IMG/VR virus record: IMGVR_UViG_3300032285_002345 | Span: 1 to 47,366 of that record | DNA length: 47,366 nucleotides | Origin: a virus | Direction: 5' to 3' (one strand) | Part shown: piece by piece, positions 28,931 through 37,356 of the stretch | Position numbering within the stretch: position 1 is the stretch's first letter | Layout: each line of letters starts with the position of its first letter | Notes under the pieces: generated by a model | Told to the model about the DNA's origin: nothing | Databases searched by the model: none | What the model saw: only the letters and a program-made list of their open reading frames with translations | Made by a program: the position numbers and the translations under genes

Positions 28931-30587
28931 ATGCGTATTTGCTTTGCATATACCTACTCTGAGATGACTCTTGGTTTCTAATTGGTGGACGAATTTCTAC
29001 TTTAGTTGTATTATTATTCGTAGTAACAGGAGCATTGACCATATTAGTTTTATTACCACCTGCAGGTGTTATTGCTGCGCCAGCATTTTCAGCTGATTTT
29101 TGTTCAACTTGATTAGCAGTTGTAGGTGTAGCTGCTTCTGGTGCTGTTTTTGTTTTAGCATCAGACTTAAATGGGTAGAATGGACCGATTGAAACTTCTT
29201 TACCTACAATTGGAATCTTGAATTTAATCTCAGGTAAACCAATATTTTCAATTAGTGACATGAAAGAATCTTTCATACTTCCAATAAAATCTGTAAATGG
29301 TTTAATTAAATGATCACCAATCCATTTACTAAAGTCGCCGATAACTTCTTTAATTTTTTCTTTATCAAATAATCCGAATGTTAAGAAATCTATAATACCA
29401 GCAAGACCAGCGATAAGTGCTTTACCAATATCACCTGTTTTCATAAATTCATCAAAACCATCCATAACACCTTCAAACAAAGCACCAACAATCATACTAA
29501 TAGCGAAAACTCTACCTAATGCTTTAAGAAGATTCTTTGGATTGAATAGTGCTTTAAATGCTTGCATTAAACCATCGCCTAAGAAACTCATAATAGTATC
29601 TAATAAACCACCACCTTCTTTTGCGCCTTCTGGTTTCTTTCCCTCATCTTTTTTCTTAGTGCCACCAGTATTATCAGCAATAATTTTTAGATATTTTAAT
29701 TGATCGTCTTCTGTGCGCTTTCCTTCTTCTGCAACTTCAGCACCCTGTACTGCTTCAGCAGCAGTAGCTGTTGGTGTTTTACCAAGTTCAGGAACAGAAG
29801 GCATTGGAACCAGTCCAGCAAGTTTTGCATTCTTTCTATCTGGATCAAACTTTCTTGCGCCACGATCGAACTTACTTAATTGTTCAGTTTGTTTTTGACG
29901 TTCATCAAAGAGATGTGGGTGGTGAACCTTCAATGTTTCTTCATCAGCCCCAGTTAAATCTTTGAGAGCTTGTATTTTACTTTCATTCTTCTGGATAGCA
30001 CCAGTGGCTTTTTGAGCACCAGCAAAATCAGCTTTTAGTTCCTTAACAGATGATTTGCTACCAAGTGCTTGTTGTTTCTTAACAAATTCATCTCTTGCTA
30101 ATGTTTTATCAAAAATACCACCAACATTCATAGAACCAAGAACTGTTTTTTTCAAACCACCATTAGCAAAACCAAATTTTTCTTTAAATGCTTCTTTTCT
30201 ATCTTGATTCTTTTCACCAAGAGTTTTGAATACTCGCATACCTTTGGCCATCTCAGCAATATTCTTTGCCTCAGCATCCCATTCTTTTTGGAAGTCTTCT
30301 TGAGTCTTTAAAGTTCTTCTGCTAATTTTTAAATGTTCTTTGGCAATCTCAAACATTTTCATTTGAATTCTGCCCTCATCAGGAGCAGCTGCGGCAGAAG
30401 TTTCAGTCTTTACTTGCTTAGACAGCTCTAGTAAAGTTCTGACAGAAGTAAGTTCACCAACAGCAGCAGCTTGTAGATCAAGTAGTTGTTTAAACTCAGA
30501 TGATGAAATTCCCCCATTCACTTCTACTGTTGTAGAACTGGTTACATTAACTACTGGTGGACGTGATCTATTATTTCTTTTTGCCAT
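28929..30587 (-). CDS. Large tail/hub structural protein (possible gp29-like tape measure)
   Basis: A 552-residue protein. Residues 1-330 are helical and charged with long coiled coils; about 340-430 is a hydrophobic Gly/Ala/Phe region (LDTIMSFLGDGLMQAFK, FAISMIVGALFEGVMDG, ALIAGLAGIIDFLTFG), then a beta-rich end and a Pro/Asn-rich tail. This composition fits a tape measure or a baseplate hub component, as does the place next to gp26. T4 gp29 is of similar length (about 590). Identity is not certain. Confidence 0.6.
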   Translation of the reverse strand: MAKRNNRSRPPVVNVTSSTTVEVNGGISSSEFKQLLDLQAAAVGELTSVRTLLELSKQVKTETSAAAAPDEGRIQMKMFEIAKEHLKISRRTLKTQEDFQKEWDAEAKNIAEMAKGMRVFKTLGEKNQDRKEAFKEKFGFANGGLKKTVLGSMNVGGIFDKTLARDEFVKKQQALGSKSSVKELKADFAGAQKATGAIQKNESKIQALKDLTGADEETLKVHHPHLFDERQKQTEQLSKFDRGARKFDPDRKNAKLAGLVPMPSVPELGKTPTATAAEAVQGAEVAEEGKRTEDDQLKYLKIIADNTGGTKKKDEGKKPEGAKEGGGLLDTIMSFLGDGLMQAFKALFNPKNLLKALGRVFAISMIVGALFEGVMDGFDEFMKTGDIGKALIAGLAGIIDFLTFGLFDKEKIKEVIGDFSKWIGDHLIKPFTDFIGSMKDSFMSLIENIGLPEIKFKIPIVGKEVSIGPFYPFKSDAKTKTAPEAATPTTANQVEQKSAENAGAAITPAGGNKTNMVNAPVTTNNNTTKVEIRPPIRNQESSQSRYMQSKYA

Positions 30588-30591
30588 TTGG

Positions 30592-30774
30592 TTATCTCTT
30601 GTTTGCTTCTATTCGTTGTTTTTCTTCTTCTAAATACTGAATTAACATAGCAACGTACACTTCTCGCTCAAACGGAATCATATCTTCAATCTCTGCCAGA
30701 GAGTATTTGTGGTACTGCATCAAAGCGAAATTCAACTTATAATAGTTCGCCAAGTTTTCATGACAGAGATTCAT
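30592..30774 (-). CDS. gp51/gp28-like small hub assembly protein
   Basis: A 60-residue protein (MNLCHENLANYYKLNFALMQ). SLAEIEDMIPFEREVYVAML is a pattern seen in the small protein that lies after gp26 in T4-like cyanophages, where it is commonly listed as a hub assembly factor. The overlap with gp26 by one base supports coupled expression. Confidence 0.55.
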   Translation of the reverse strand: MNLCHENLANYYKLNFALMQYHKYSLAEIEDMIPFEREVYVAMLIQYLEEEKQRIEANKR

Positions 30775-31496
30775 TAAAAAAAACTTTGCATTCCCTCCAA
30801 AACTTTCTTATGATGTAAACCACAGACTGGGCAGTTATATTCAACTTCCTTCTTAATCCTTGGTAACGTCGCAAAGAAATTTTGTACTTTAATAAACTGT
30901 TCAGAATTAAGGTTATATAAAAATTCTAACAATTCTTCTTTTTTTGTTTCCTTAGCATAATAAATCTTATCGCCTTCATAAATTAAATCAATGCAGCTGG
31001 CGACAATATCAAATATGTTATCTAAGTCGTCCTGATCAGTTTTCTCTAACTGAGTCATTAATTCAATAGTTGGATATTTCATCATAATACCAACTTCACC
31101 AAATAAATCAATCTTATTAGTATGATCCTCTGGAAACTCTACTTCAATTTTAGTAAGATCAATAGAGATCTTTACTTTTGCTTTCTCATTATCATCTCCA
31201 TGATCAACATCACATGGAAAGAATAATTCGATAATCTCTCCGACAGATTTTGCTCGAATTTGAGTAAAAATATACTCAAGATCAAAAGTAGAAAGACTAT
31301 CAGGATCTATGTTATCTAAGATACACGATTTGATAACATCTTTAAGTGTATCAACCATAACAACGATATCTTCACTCTGTTGCGCAATCAATATCGATTT
31401 TTCTTCTTTCACTAAAAATGGGCGATACTTAACACTCTTTTTAGTAGAAGGTATCACCAAGTTATAGGTTGGTGTACTCATCATTGGCAAAGCCAT
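30774..31496 (-). CDS. 26: gp26-like baseplate hub subunit
   Basis: A 240-residue protein. KKSVKYRPFLVKEEKSILIA opens it, and the C-terminus CPVCGLHHKKVLEGMQSFF is a zinc-ribbon-like tail typical of T4-type gp26. The central segment (STFDLEYIFTQIRAKSVGEI) also fits. gp26 belongs to the baseplate hub. It follows gp16 by 3 bases. Confidence 0.8.
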   Translation of the reverse strand: MALPMMSTPTYNLVIPSTKKSVKYRPFLVKEEKSILIAQQSEDIVVMVDTLKDVIKSCILDNIDPDSLSTFDLEYIFTQIRAKSVGEIIELFFPCDVDHGDDNEKAKVKISIDLTKIEVEFPEDHTNKIDLFGEVGIMMKYPTIELMTQLEKTDQDDLDNIFDIVASCIDLIYEGDKIYYAKETKKEELLEFLYNLNSEQFIKVQNFFATLPRIKKEVEYNCPVCGLHHKKVLEGMQSFF

Positions 31497-31499
31497 AAT

Positions 31500-31913
31500 T
31501 TATTCTCCTTGCATTTTCTTAATCATTTTACTCAATTCAGCAGTGCTACCTACAAAGATAGCATTGTTGGTCACCTTATCAGCAGCACCTTTTTTCGGAG
31601 CGTCTAATTTTTGTTTCTGTTGATGTATATCCAATAGTTGTTGGTTTACATCAGCAAGTTGCTTCATAAGATTACCCACAACTTCAAAGGCACGTGGGTG
31701 TTCAGATTGTTTAGCAACTTCTAACGCATGATATAAAGCATTCTGCCCTGTTATTAATAGTTCACGCAGATTTGCTCTAGTTGTCTCATAGTCAGTTTCA
31801 ATTTTACCATCAGTTGTTTTCACAACTTCACCAGTAGTATTGTCAATCACTTCAAGTTCTTTTTGTTGAGGTATTGTATTAAATACCTCAGATAATGTAT
31901 CATCGATTTTCAT
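31500..31913 (-). CDS. 16: gp16-like terminase small subunit
   Basis: A 137-residue protein. TDYETTRANLRELLITGQ, AKQSEHPRAFEVVGNLMKQL and the C-terminal NAIFVGSTAELSKMIKKM parallel T4 gp16 (helical oligomerisation core and the FxGS-xEL end). gp16 recognises or promotes packaging with the large subunit gp17, which is not in the window. Position in a tail operon is unusual relative to T4 but seen in related phages. Confidence 0.78.
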   Translation of the reverse strand: MKIDDTLSEVFNTIPQQKELEVIDNTTGEVVKTTDGKIETDYETTRANLRELLITGQNALYHALEVAKQSEHPRAFEVVGNLMKQLADVNQQLLDIHQQKQKLDAPKKGAADKVTNNAIFVGSTAELSKMIKKMQGE

Positions 31914-31918
31914 ATTTA

Positions 31919-32368
31919 TCAGTCGTTACGAGTGTTCCTTGTTGGAGGATCGCCTGGGAATCCTGCACCGAAACCTGCTGGAGATGGGCTTCCAAAGCCA
32001 CTTGTGCTAGCCATGGGTTGTGCTGCTGGCGTAGGTACGCTAGGTGCTGCTGGCATAGCAGGTGGGAAGGATGTTGCTGCTGGTGGGGTAGTAGCTGGTG
32101 CATTTGTTGCGCTCCCTGCGATTTTCTCTTGTGTACGACCAAAGGCAGCGATACCTAAAACAGCACCCATGGCAACGTGGAATAAACCAGCACCTTGAAG
32201 TGTTAAAGGATTCCACTGAACTAACTGTTGATGTTGGATTGTTTGTACGAGTGCCCACAGAATTGGAAATATAACCATATCAAAGAAACACACAACCATA
32301 TACATCCACCCCATGGCTGGACGCCATTTCTTTTGCATCCAATCTTCATCTTTTTTTACCTCTGCCAT
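31919..32368 (-). CDS. Putative holin
   Basis: A 149-residue protein with two transmembrane helices (GWMYMVVCFFDMVIFPILW and GAGLFHVAMGAVLGIAAFG) and a long Pro/Ala/Ser tail (PAAQPMASTSGFGSPSPAGF). The start KKWRPAMGWMYMVVCF is like the three-helix holin family of gene-transfer agents and T4-like cyanophages. It would let the GH19 endolysin through the inner membrane. Other membrane roles are possible. Confidence 0.6.
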   Translation of the reverse strand: MAEVKKDEDWMQKKWRPAMGWMYMVVCFFDMVIFPILWALVQTIQHQQLVQWNPLTLQGAGLFHVAMGAVLGIAAFGRTQEKIAGSATNAPATTPPAATSFPPAMPAAPSVPTPAAQPMASTSGFGSPSPAGFGAGFPGDPPTRNTRND

Positions 32369-32372
32369 ATTG

Positions 32373-33047
32373 TTACCTCTTTAAAATTTGTGGGAGTTTA
32401 GAAACTACTTTGGAACCAATCGCACCAACTGCGAAATTCTTTAATCTGTTCACAAAACTATTTAATGGATCTCTGGCAGTTTGAACAGCTGGATATTCAT
32501 AAACTGGAGCCACATCTGGTGGTTCTAAAACTTCTTTAGATCCAATATGATAATATTTGTAAGCAAAATTAACAGAAATTTTCATAACATCTTTACCTGC
32601 ATAATCCAATTGAATTGCTCCCATACTTTTTGGATATGCTTCGAATAATTTTATTCCATAACGAGACTGATCCTTTAAATCTTGTACTTCAATGACAATA
32701 TCTGTTTTGTAAGTATCATAGTAGTTAAAGTTTCTTGTCCAAGGATTTTGAATTTGATTAAACCAATAATCAAACATTAATTTATTTTTCATTTCTTTAT
32801 CAACATAAAATGACATGTTGATATCTTCATATAGACGTTCATATGGTGCTTTTCTAGTTTCACCAAAAGTTCTCATATCAGAAGTGTTAAAATTTGTTCC
32901 AGGTATCTGTACTTGATCGCAAAATAACAGGGTATCTCTTAATGCAGAATCTGGTTCCCATGGTAAACTAAAATATACAACATATCTGTTGGTTCTCGCC
33001 ATCCCATTATGTTTTACTTGCGATATAAAATCGTTTAATTTTGCCAT
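32373..33047 (-). CDS. gp54/gp19-like tail tube or tube-initiator protein
   Basis: A 224-residue protein. RTNRYVVYFSLPW, FCDQVQIPGTNFNT, YERLYEDINMSFYVDKEM and MKISVNFAYKYYHIG follow the T4 gp19 family (tail tube fold). The C-terminal 50 residues are an extension not needed for the tube, and its place next to the hub genes favours gp54 (baseplate-tail tube initiator) over gp19. Not resolved. Confidence 0.7.
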   Translation of the reverse strand: MAKLNDFISQVKHNGMARTNRYVVYFSLPWEPDSALRDTLLFCDQVQIPGTNFNTSDMRTFGETRKAPYERLYEDINMSFYVDKEMKNKLMFDYWFNQIQNPWTRNFNYYDTYKTDIVIEVQDLKDQSRYGIKLFEAYPKSMGAIQLDYAGKDVMKISVNFAYKYYHIGSKEVLEPPDVAPVYEYPAVQTARDPLNSFVNRLKNFAVGAIGSKVVSKLPQILKR

Positions 33048-33649
33048 TACGCTCTTCTTATAATTTTTCTGGATTCTGCCCAGACTTGTTGTTTAGATGC
33101 GCCAACGAATCTTTCAACAGGCAATAGCATAGCAGTTGCCCAATCCTCTGAGTAAATTTGTCTAAATTGGCTTCTTACATGGCCAGATAAATATTGTTTT
33201 ACGCAAGGTCTAGCAGCCTTGTAGCGAGAAACGCCATCAATTAATGCCCAGCTGTATTTAAGTTTAGTAGTTTCGTCCATACGAGAATTATTCTTAAAAA
33301 CTAATAACTGATCTAATAAATTGATTCGCAGATCATATGGCAGATAATGCATATTTAAACCAATAAAACCATCCTGTGTTTTCCTAAAAGGAAATACTAG
33401 TGGAAATCTATCATAATAAGGTAACTCATCTTTTAACTTTGGATCATACGCATACATATATAAATTTCCAGGCATAATTGCGGAACGCATATGACTTGGT
33501 TCACCCTTCAACACTTTATTTGGGGTGATGTTTTGCTGTGCCATAGCAGACACTTGTTTTTCAAACCAGCTTCTAGATCTCTTTACCGCAGTTAAAAGAT
33601 CGTATTTATTCTGGTCGAAAACGTCTTGGATAGGTTTCTTGATTGCCAT
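33047..33649 (-). CDS. T4-like virion protein adjacent to gp4 (possible gp2)
   Basis: A 200-residue protein (MAIKKPIQDVFDQNKYDLLT). Recognisable blocks are KGEPSHMRSAIMPGNLYMY, YDRFPLVFPF and LIDGVSRYKAARPCVKQYL, which recur in T4-like cyanophages. In T4 gp2 (DNA end protector) lies next to gp4, which is the only reason to suggest it. A late octamer ends 6 bases upstream of the start codon. Confidence 0.6.
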   Translation of the reverse strand: MAIKKPIQDVFDQNKYDLLTAVKRSRSWFEKQVSAMAQQNITPNKVLKGEPSHMRSAIMPGNLYMYAYDPKLKDELPYYDRFPLVFPFRKTQDGFIGLNMHYLPYDLRINLLDQLLVFKNNSRMDETTKLKYSWALIDGVSRYKAARPCVKQYLSGHVRSQFRQIYSEDWATAMLLPVERFVGASKQQVWAESRKIIRRA

Positions 33650-33655
33650 ATTGTT

Positions 33656-33663
33656 TATTTAGG
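33656..33663 (-). promoter_or_regulatory. Putative late promoter octamer (CCTAAATA, minus strand)
   Basis: On the minus strand CCTAAATA ends 6 bases before the ATG of the 33649 gene; predicted +1 (33650) is one base from the start codon, so the transcript would be nearly leaderless. Confidence 0.5.
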
Positions 33664-34101
33664 TCAAACCAATCCAAGTTCTTTCTCTGTTATGATTTTG
33701 AATTCCCAGCCACGATCTTTAGCATATTCAGTAGCTGCTTTCCATTTGGCTTGATTTTTAATATACGTCATAGATTCTGTAATATATTTCTTAGTTTGAC
33801 GTCCAGGATACTCTGGCGGAACACATTGTTTAGATGGTTTTACCTCAACCAGATATCGTTTTAATGTACCATCTCTTTGTTGAACTTGAATCTGAAAATC
33901 AACAAAATAACGATGAATTTTATTATCAGTTGGGCAACGATATGGAACGATAGTTTCTTCTGATTGCCATTTTATAATACTAGGATTCTTATCACACCAA
34001 GAGGCAAACCTTGTCTCCCAACTAGAACGCATGATAATGTTGGTAGGATCCCCAGTGTATTTTTCTGGATACAAAGGTTTAAACAATCTTTTATGGAACA
34101 T
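33664..34101 (-). CDS. 4: gp4-like head completion protein
   Basis: A 145-residue protein. MRSSWETRFASWCDKN, KIHRYFVDFQIQ, LVEVKPSKQ and AKWKAATEYAKDRGWEFKII closely follow T4 gp4. The fold resembles PD-(D/E)XK nucleases: Asp in YFVDF and the E-x-K in VEVKP sit in the expected active-site positions. In T4 it finishes heads before tail joining. First gene of the minus-strand operon; its start codon overlaps a plus-strand late octamer. Confidence 0.85.
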   Translation of the reverse strand: MFHKRLFKPLYPEKYTGDPTNIIMRSSWETRFASWCDKNPSIIKWQSEETIVPYRCPTDNKIHRYFVDFQIQVQQRDGTLKRYLVEVKPSKQCVPPEYPGRQTKKYITESMTYIKNQAKWKAATEYAKDRGWEFKIITEKELGLV

Positions 34102-34106
34102 AAATA
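34099..34106 (+). promoter_or_regulatory. Putative late promoter octamer for the gp48 operon (CATAAATA)
   Basis: CATAAATA on the plus strand, overlapping the gp4 start codon. Expected +1 near 34112, 37 bases before the gp48 ATG. Confidence 0.55.
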
Positions 34107-34132
34107 AGTAATTAGAATAGCGAATAACCCAC

Positions 34133-34140
34133 TATTTAGA
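34133..34140 (-). promoter_or_regulatory. Putative late promoter octamer for the gp4 operon (TCTAAATA)
   Basis: TCTAAATA on the minus strand; expected +1 near 34127, 26 bases before gp4. It faces the plus-strand octamer at 34099, so the two transcripts overlap by about 15 bases. Confidence 0.55.
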
Positions 34141-34148
34141 GAAAATAA

Positions 34149-35312
34149 ATGGCAACCACACCAGCAACCCAAGCACCTCCTGCATCCCCAACACCGAAAG
34201 CAAACCTCTATACTCCTAGAGGTGCACCAAATACATTTGGTGGCGAAAAGAATGAAAAATATGATATTGCTCAATATGCATATCCAGAGGATCTATATTC
34301 CAATCGTGGAGAGTATGGTGGTAACTATGCTATCTTTTATATAAATGTATCATCAGAATCAAAATTAACTCCTCCTGGTGGGAGCGCAACAGTCAATGAT
34401 ATGACCCCAAGAGACAGGGGTGATATGGTAGCGATGGGTTTAACTGCTACTCAATTAGCAGCTGCAGGTGGTATCGTTGGAGCAGTAGAAGGTGGAATCG
34501 CTGGTGGTTTATTTACATCTAATGGTACTAAGTCTGGAACAAATGCTCAAGGCAAAAAAACTATGAGCCCAGCTGGTAAGGGTGCGCTTATTGGTGGTGG
34601 CGTTGGGGCAGCTGTTGGTGCATTAGTTGGATCGCAAGGATCTCGCGCACAGAAAAGATTAAAGACAGCAATTGCTTTACATATTCCAAACAATCTTTCA
34701 ATTAACTATGGTGTTGTTTGGAATGAAGAAGATACTCAAAATTTAGCAATGGCTGCTTCAATTGTTAGTGGATGGGAAGTTTCTAAGGGAGTCGAAAGTA
34801 ATAGCAAAAATAGTAACGTCGCTGGTGTTGCTGGAGATAAACTGTTAGGAATAGCGACAGGAAAGGCATTATCCTCTGGTCCAAATGCTGCAGGTAATTC
34901 TGTTGCTACTGGACTAGCAGCAAACCCAAAGAAAGAACAAGTATTCAAAGGTGTGAATTTTAGAACATTTAGTTTTGAATATAAATTTTTTCCAAGAAAC
35001 TCTGATGAATCTAAAAATATTTTTAGAATTATTCAACAATTTAAATATCACATGCATCCAGAGTATAAAGATAATAACAACTTCGTTTATATCTATCCAT
35101 CTGAGTTCGATATTTTCTACTATAACAATGGTCAAGAAAATATGAATTTGCATCGTCATACTTCTTGCGTTTTAACAGACTTGTCAGTTAATTATACTCC
35201 AAATGGTATGTTCAACACTTTTTCAGATGGCATGCCAACTCAAATTGATATTACATTAAGTTTCCGTGAATTGGCTCTATTGACCAAAGAAAAAATTAAG
35301 GATGGTCTATAA
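34149..35312 (+). CDS. 48: gp48-like baseplate tail tube cap
   Basis: A 387-residue protein. The C-terminal half (FRTFSFEYKFFPRNSDESKN, IIQQFKYHMHPEYKD, YIYPSEFDIFYY, MPTQIDITLSFRELALLTKE) is the T4-type gp48 tube-like fold. About residues 95-165 are a Gly/Ala-rich segment (AAAGGIVGAVEGGIAGGLF, GALIGGGVGAAVGALVG) that looks like a glycine-zipper membrane motif, unusual for this protein. TAATG overlap with gp53. Confidence 0.85.
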   Translation: MATTPATQAPPASPTPKANLYTPRGAPNTFGGEKNEKYDIAQYAYPEDLYSNRGEYGGNYAIFYINVSSESKLTPPGGSATVNDMTPRDRGDMVAMGLTATQLAAAGGIVGAVEGGIAGGLFTSNGTKSGTNAQGKKTMSPAGKGALIGGGVGAAVGALVGSQGSRAQKRLKTAIALHIPNNLSINYGVVWNEEDTQNLAMAASIVSGWEVSKGVESNSKNSNVAGVAGDKLLGIATGKALSSGPNAAGNSVATGLAANPKKEQVFKGVNFRTFSFEYKFFPRNSDESKNIFRIIQQFKYHMHPEYKDNNNFVYIYPSEFDIFYYNNGQENMNLHRHTSCVLTDLSVNYTPNGMFNTFSDGMPTQIDITLSFRELALLTKEKIKDGL

Positions 35313-36067
35313 TGTATTTTAAAAACTTCCCTAAATTTCTTTATGATTTTGATGTTACAAAAACTGTAGGAACTGGAACACAAGCAAAGGCGACTGCTTT
35401 TATTAGTGGTGGTGCAGTTACTGGTATTGAAATCACAGATCCAGGTTCTGGATATATTAGTGCTCAAGTAACTTTTTCTGCACCAGAAGAAGCCGATGTC
35501 GCTGCCCAAGCATTCGCTACAGTTCAAAATGGACAAATAACAGATATTACTATTACCCAAGGTGGATATGGTTATGCTACTACACCAACTATTACTATAT
35601 CAACGCCATATACTTCATTAAATACTGAAACTAAAGCAGTTATCCTTACTGATATAACAAGAAATATTCGTTTCCGTAGGGATGTTCTTGCCAATATAAC
35701 TGTTTACGATTACTATGATATTGTTGAGGGTGAAACTCCAGAGATTGTAGCTGAAAAAGTTTATGGTAATCCAATGTATCATTGGATTATTATGTTAGTA
35801 AATGAACGCTATGATTACCTCAGCGACTGGCCACTAACCCAAGCAAATCTAGATCAATATGTAATAGATAAGTATGGTGTTAATGCAACAGCAATTCATC
35901 ACTATGAAAATGCTAATGGTATTACAGTTTCTTCTGACTATCCTTCTGCAGTTCCATTTACTAATGCAGATTATGAAGCAGAAGTCAATGAATCTAAGAG
36001 AAGAATTAAAATTATCTCTGCAGATTTAATATCAACAATTCTGAAAAACTATAAAGACGAAATCTAA
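35312..36067 (+). CDS. 53: gp53-like baseplate wedge with inserted GSGY repeats
   Basis: A 251-residue protein. The gp53 core is at 105-251: ILTDITRNIRFRRDVL, YDIVEGETPEIVAEKVYGNP, HWIIMLVNERYDYLSDW, and a RRIKIIS end. Inserted after residue 17 are two beta-rich repeats (VTGIEITDPGSGYISAQV and ITDITITQGGYGYATTPT). T4 gp53 (196 residues) lacks them. They are the same type seen in the gp8 gene below. One-base overlap with the next gene. Confidence 0.85.
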   Translation: MYFKNFPKFLYDFDVTKTVGTGTQAKATAFISGGAVTGIEITDPGSGYISAQVTFSAPEEADVAAQAFATVQNGQITDITITQGGYGYATTPTITISTPYTSLNTETKAVILTDITRNIRFRRDVLANITVYDYYDIVEGETPEIVAEKVYGNPMYHWIIMLVNERYDYLSDWPLTQANLDQYVIDKYGVNATAIHHYENANGITVSSDYPSAVPFTNADYEAEVNESKRRIKIISADLISTILKNYKDEI

Positions 36068-37356
36068 TGCAAGCAGCAGATAAAGAATTGCGATTTGCTG
36101 GTGATGTCAGTATTGAAAAATGTGACATATTTACTAGCGGAGGCTTAAGAAAAGATATTGCTGCTCAAGTTCTCGCAGTTACTCTTTATGAAGATATTTT
36201 TTCACCATTTATGACTGGTTCTTTAACATTAAGAGAATCATATGATTTAGTTAATTTGTTTCCATTCGTTGGTGAGGAAATGATTGAGATCGAGATTATA
36301 ACACCAACCCTTGATGAAACTAAAAATATTAGAGGTGTTTTTTATATTTACAAAATGACCGATCGAGTGCTATTAGGTGATAGACAGGTTGGATATGTTT
36401 TACATTTTATATCAAATGAAGCTGTTATTGATTTAAATAAAAAGATCAGTAAAGTATATTCAGGGAAACCAGAAGACATTGTTAAGTCTTTAGTTACAGA
36501 TAATTATAATGGTCTACAAAGCGCAAAGGATGTTTTTGTTGAGAAAACAAATAAAGACATAAAATTTATTTCAAATTTTTGGTCGCCTGTTAAATGCATT
36601 AATCATGCTACGAGTTATGCTGTTAATTCAAATGATGCTGCAAACTATGTATTCTTTGAAAATCGATATGGATTTTATTTCATATCATTAGATTCATTAT
36701 ATACAAATGGATTATATCAATCGTTTACTAAAGATGGATACATACGCGATTCTACCCCAAATGGAGGTGATGCTAAAAATCCAACTGAAGACTATAGAAG
36801 AATTGAAACTCTAGTTATACCTACTGGATTTGATTATATGGATAAAGTAAGAAGTGGATTGTATTCTTCTAAATTAGTTTCATATGATCTTAATAAGAAA
36901 AAATATAATGTTAAGAATTATAATATTAAAGAAAAATATGATAAATTGAATCATCTAAATCCAAATCCAGTATTAGGTAATAATGTAATTTTTAGATCAA
37001 ATTCTTTACTACTAAATTATCCAAGAGATAATTCTAATTTTAGTGGCTATGGTGATGCTACTAATTTTAAGCATGTTCAAGAGAGAATCTCTTTAATGAA
37101 ACTAGCAGAATCTAGTAAAATTGAAATTACAGTTGCAGGAAGAGCTGATTATACTGCTGGCCAGAAAGTAGCAGTAACATTGAACAAGATTGAACCTGTT
37201 AATGAAAATGATGATGACCAAGATTTAGTTGATAAAATGTTTTCAGGTTATTATATAATCTCAGCAATTAACCATTATGTTACAAGAGATCGCCATGAGT
37301 GTCATATGGAATTAATTAAAGATAGTTTACAAATGAAAATTGATAGGAATACTTAA
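36067..37356 (+). CDS. 27: gp27-like baseplate hub
   Basis: A 429-residue protein preceding gp5 directly. EKCDIFTSGGLRKDI, QVLAVTLYEDIFSPFMTGSL, RGVFYIYKMTDRVLLGDRQV and KIEITVAGRADYTAGQKVAV follow the VgrG/gp27 hub plan of two tube-like domains. In T4 gp27 and gp5 form the cell-puncturing complex, which fits the order here. Start is TAATG with gp53. Confidence 0.75.
   Translation: MQAADKELRFAGDVSIEKCDIFTSGGLRKDIAAQVLAVTLYEDIFSPFMTGSLTLRESYDLVNLFPFVGEEMIEIEIITPTLDETKNIRGVFYIYKMTDRVLLGDRQVGYVLHFISNEAVIDLNKKISKVYSGKPEDIVKSLVTDNYNGLQSAKDVFVEKTNKDIKFISNFWSPVKCINHATSYAVNSNDAANYVFFENRYGFYFISLDSLYTNGLYQSFTKDGYIRDSTPNGGDAKNPTEDYRRIETLVIPTGFDYMDKVRSGLYSSKLVSYDLNKKKYNVKNYNIKEKYDKLNHLNPNPVLGNNVIFRSNSLLLNYPRDNSNFSGYGDATNFKHVQERISLMKLAESSKIEITVAGRADYTAGQKVAVTLNKIEPVNENDDDQDLVDKMFSGYYIISAINHYVTRDRHECHMELIKDSLQMKIDRNT

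Noticed and set aside
31913-31920. Minus-strand GATAAATA overlapping the gp16 start codon
   Set aside because: The predicted +1 would lie inside the gene, so it cannot drive the full frame; read-through from the gp4 operon is likelier.
31895-32258. Several open frames opposite and across the holin gene
   Set aside because: They are produced by the Pro/Ala/Ser-rich holin tail on the opposite strand; no ribosome sites.
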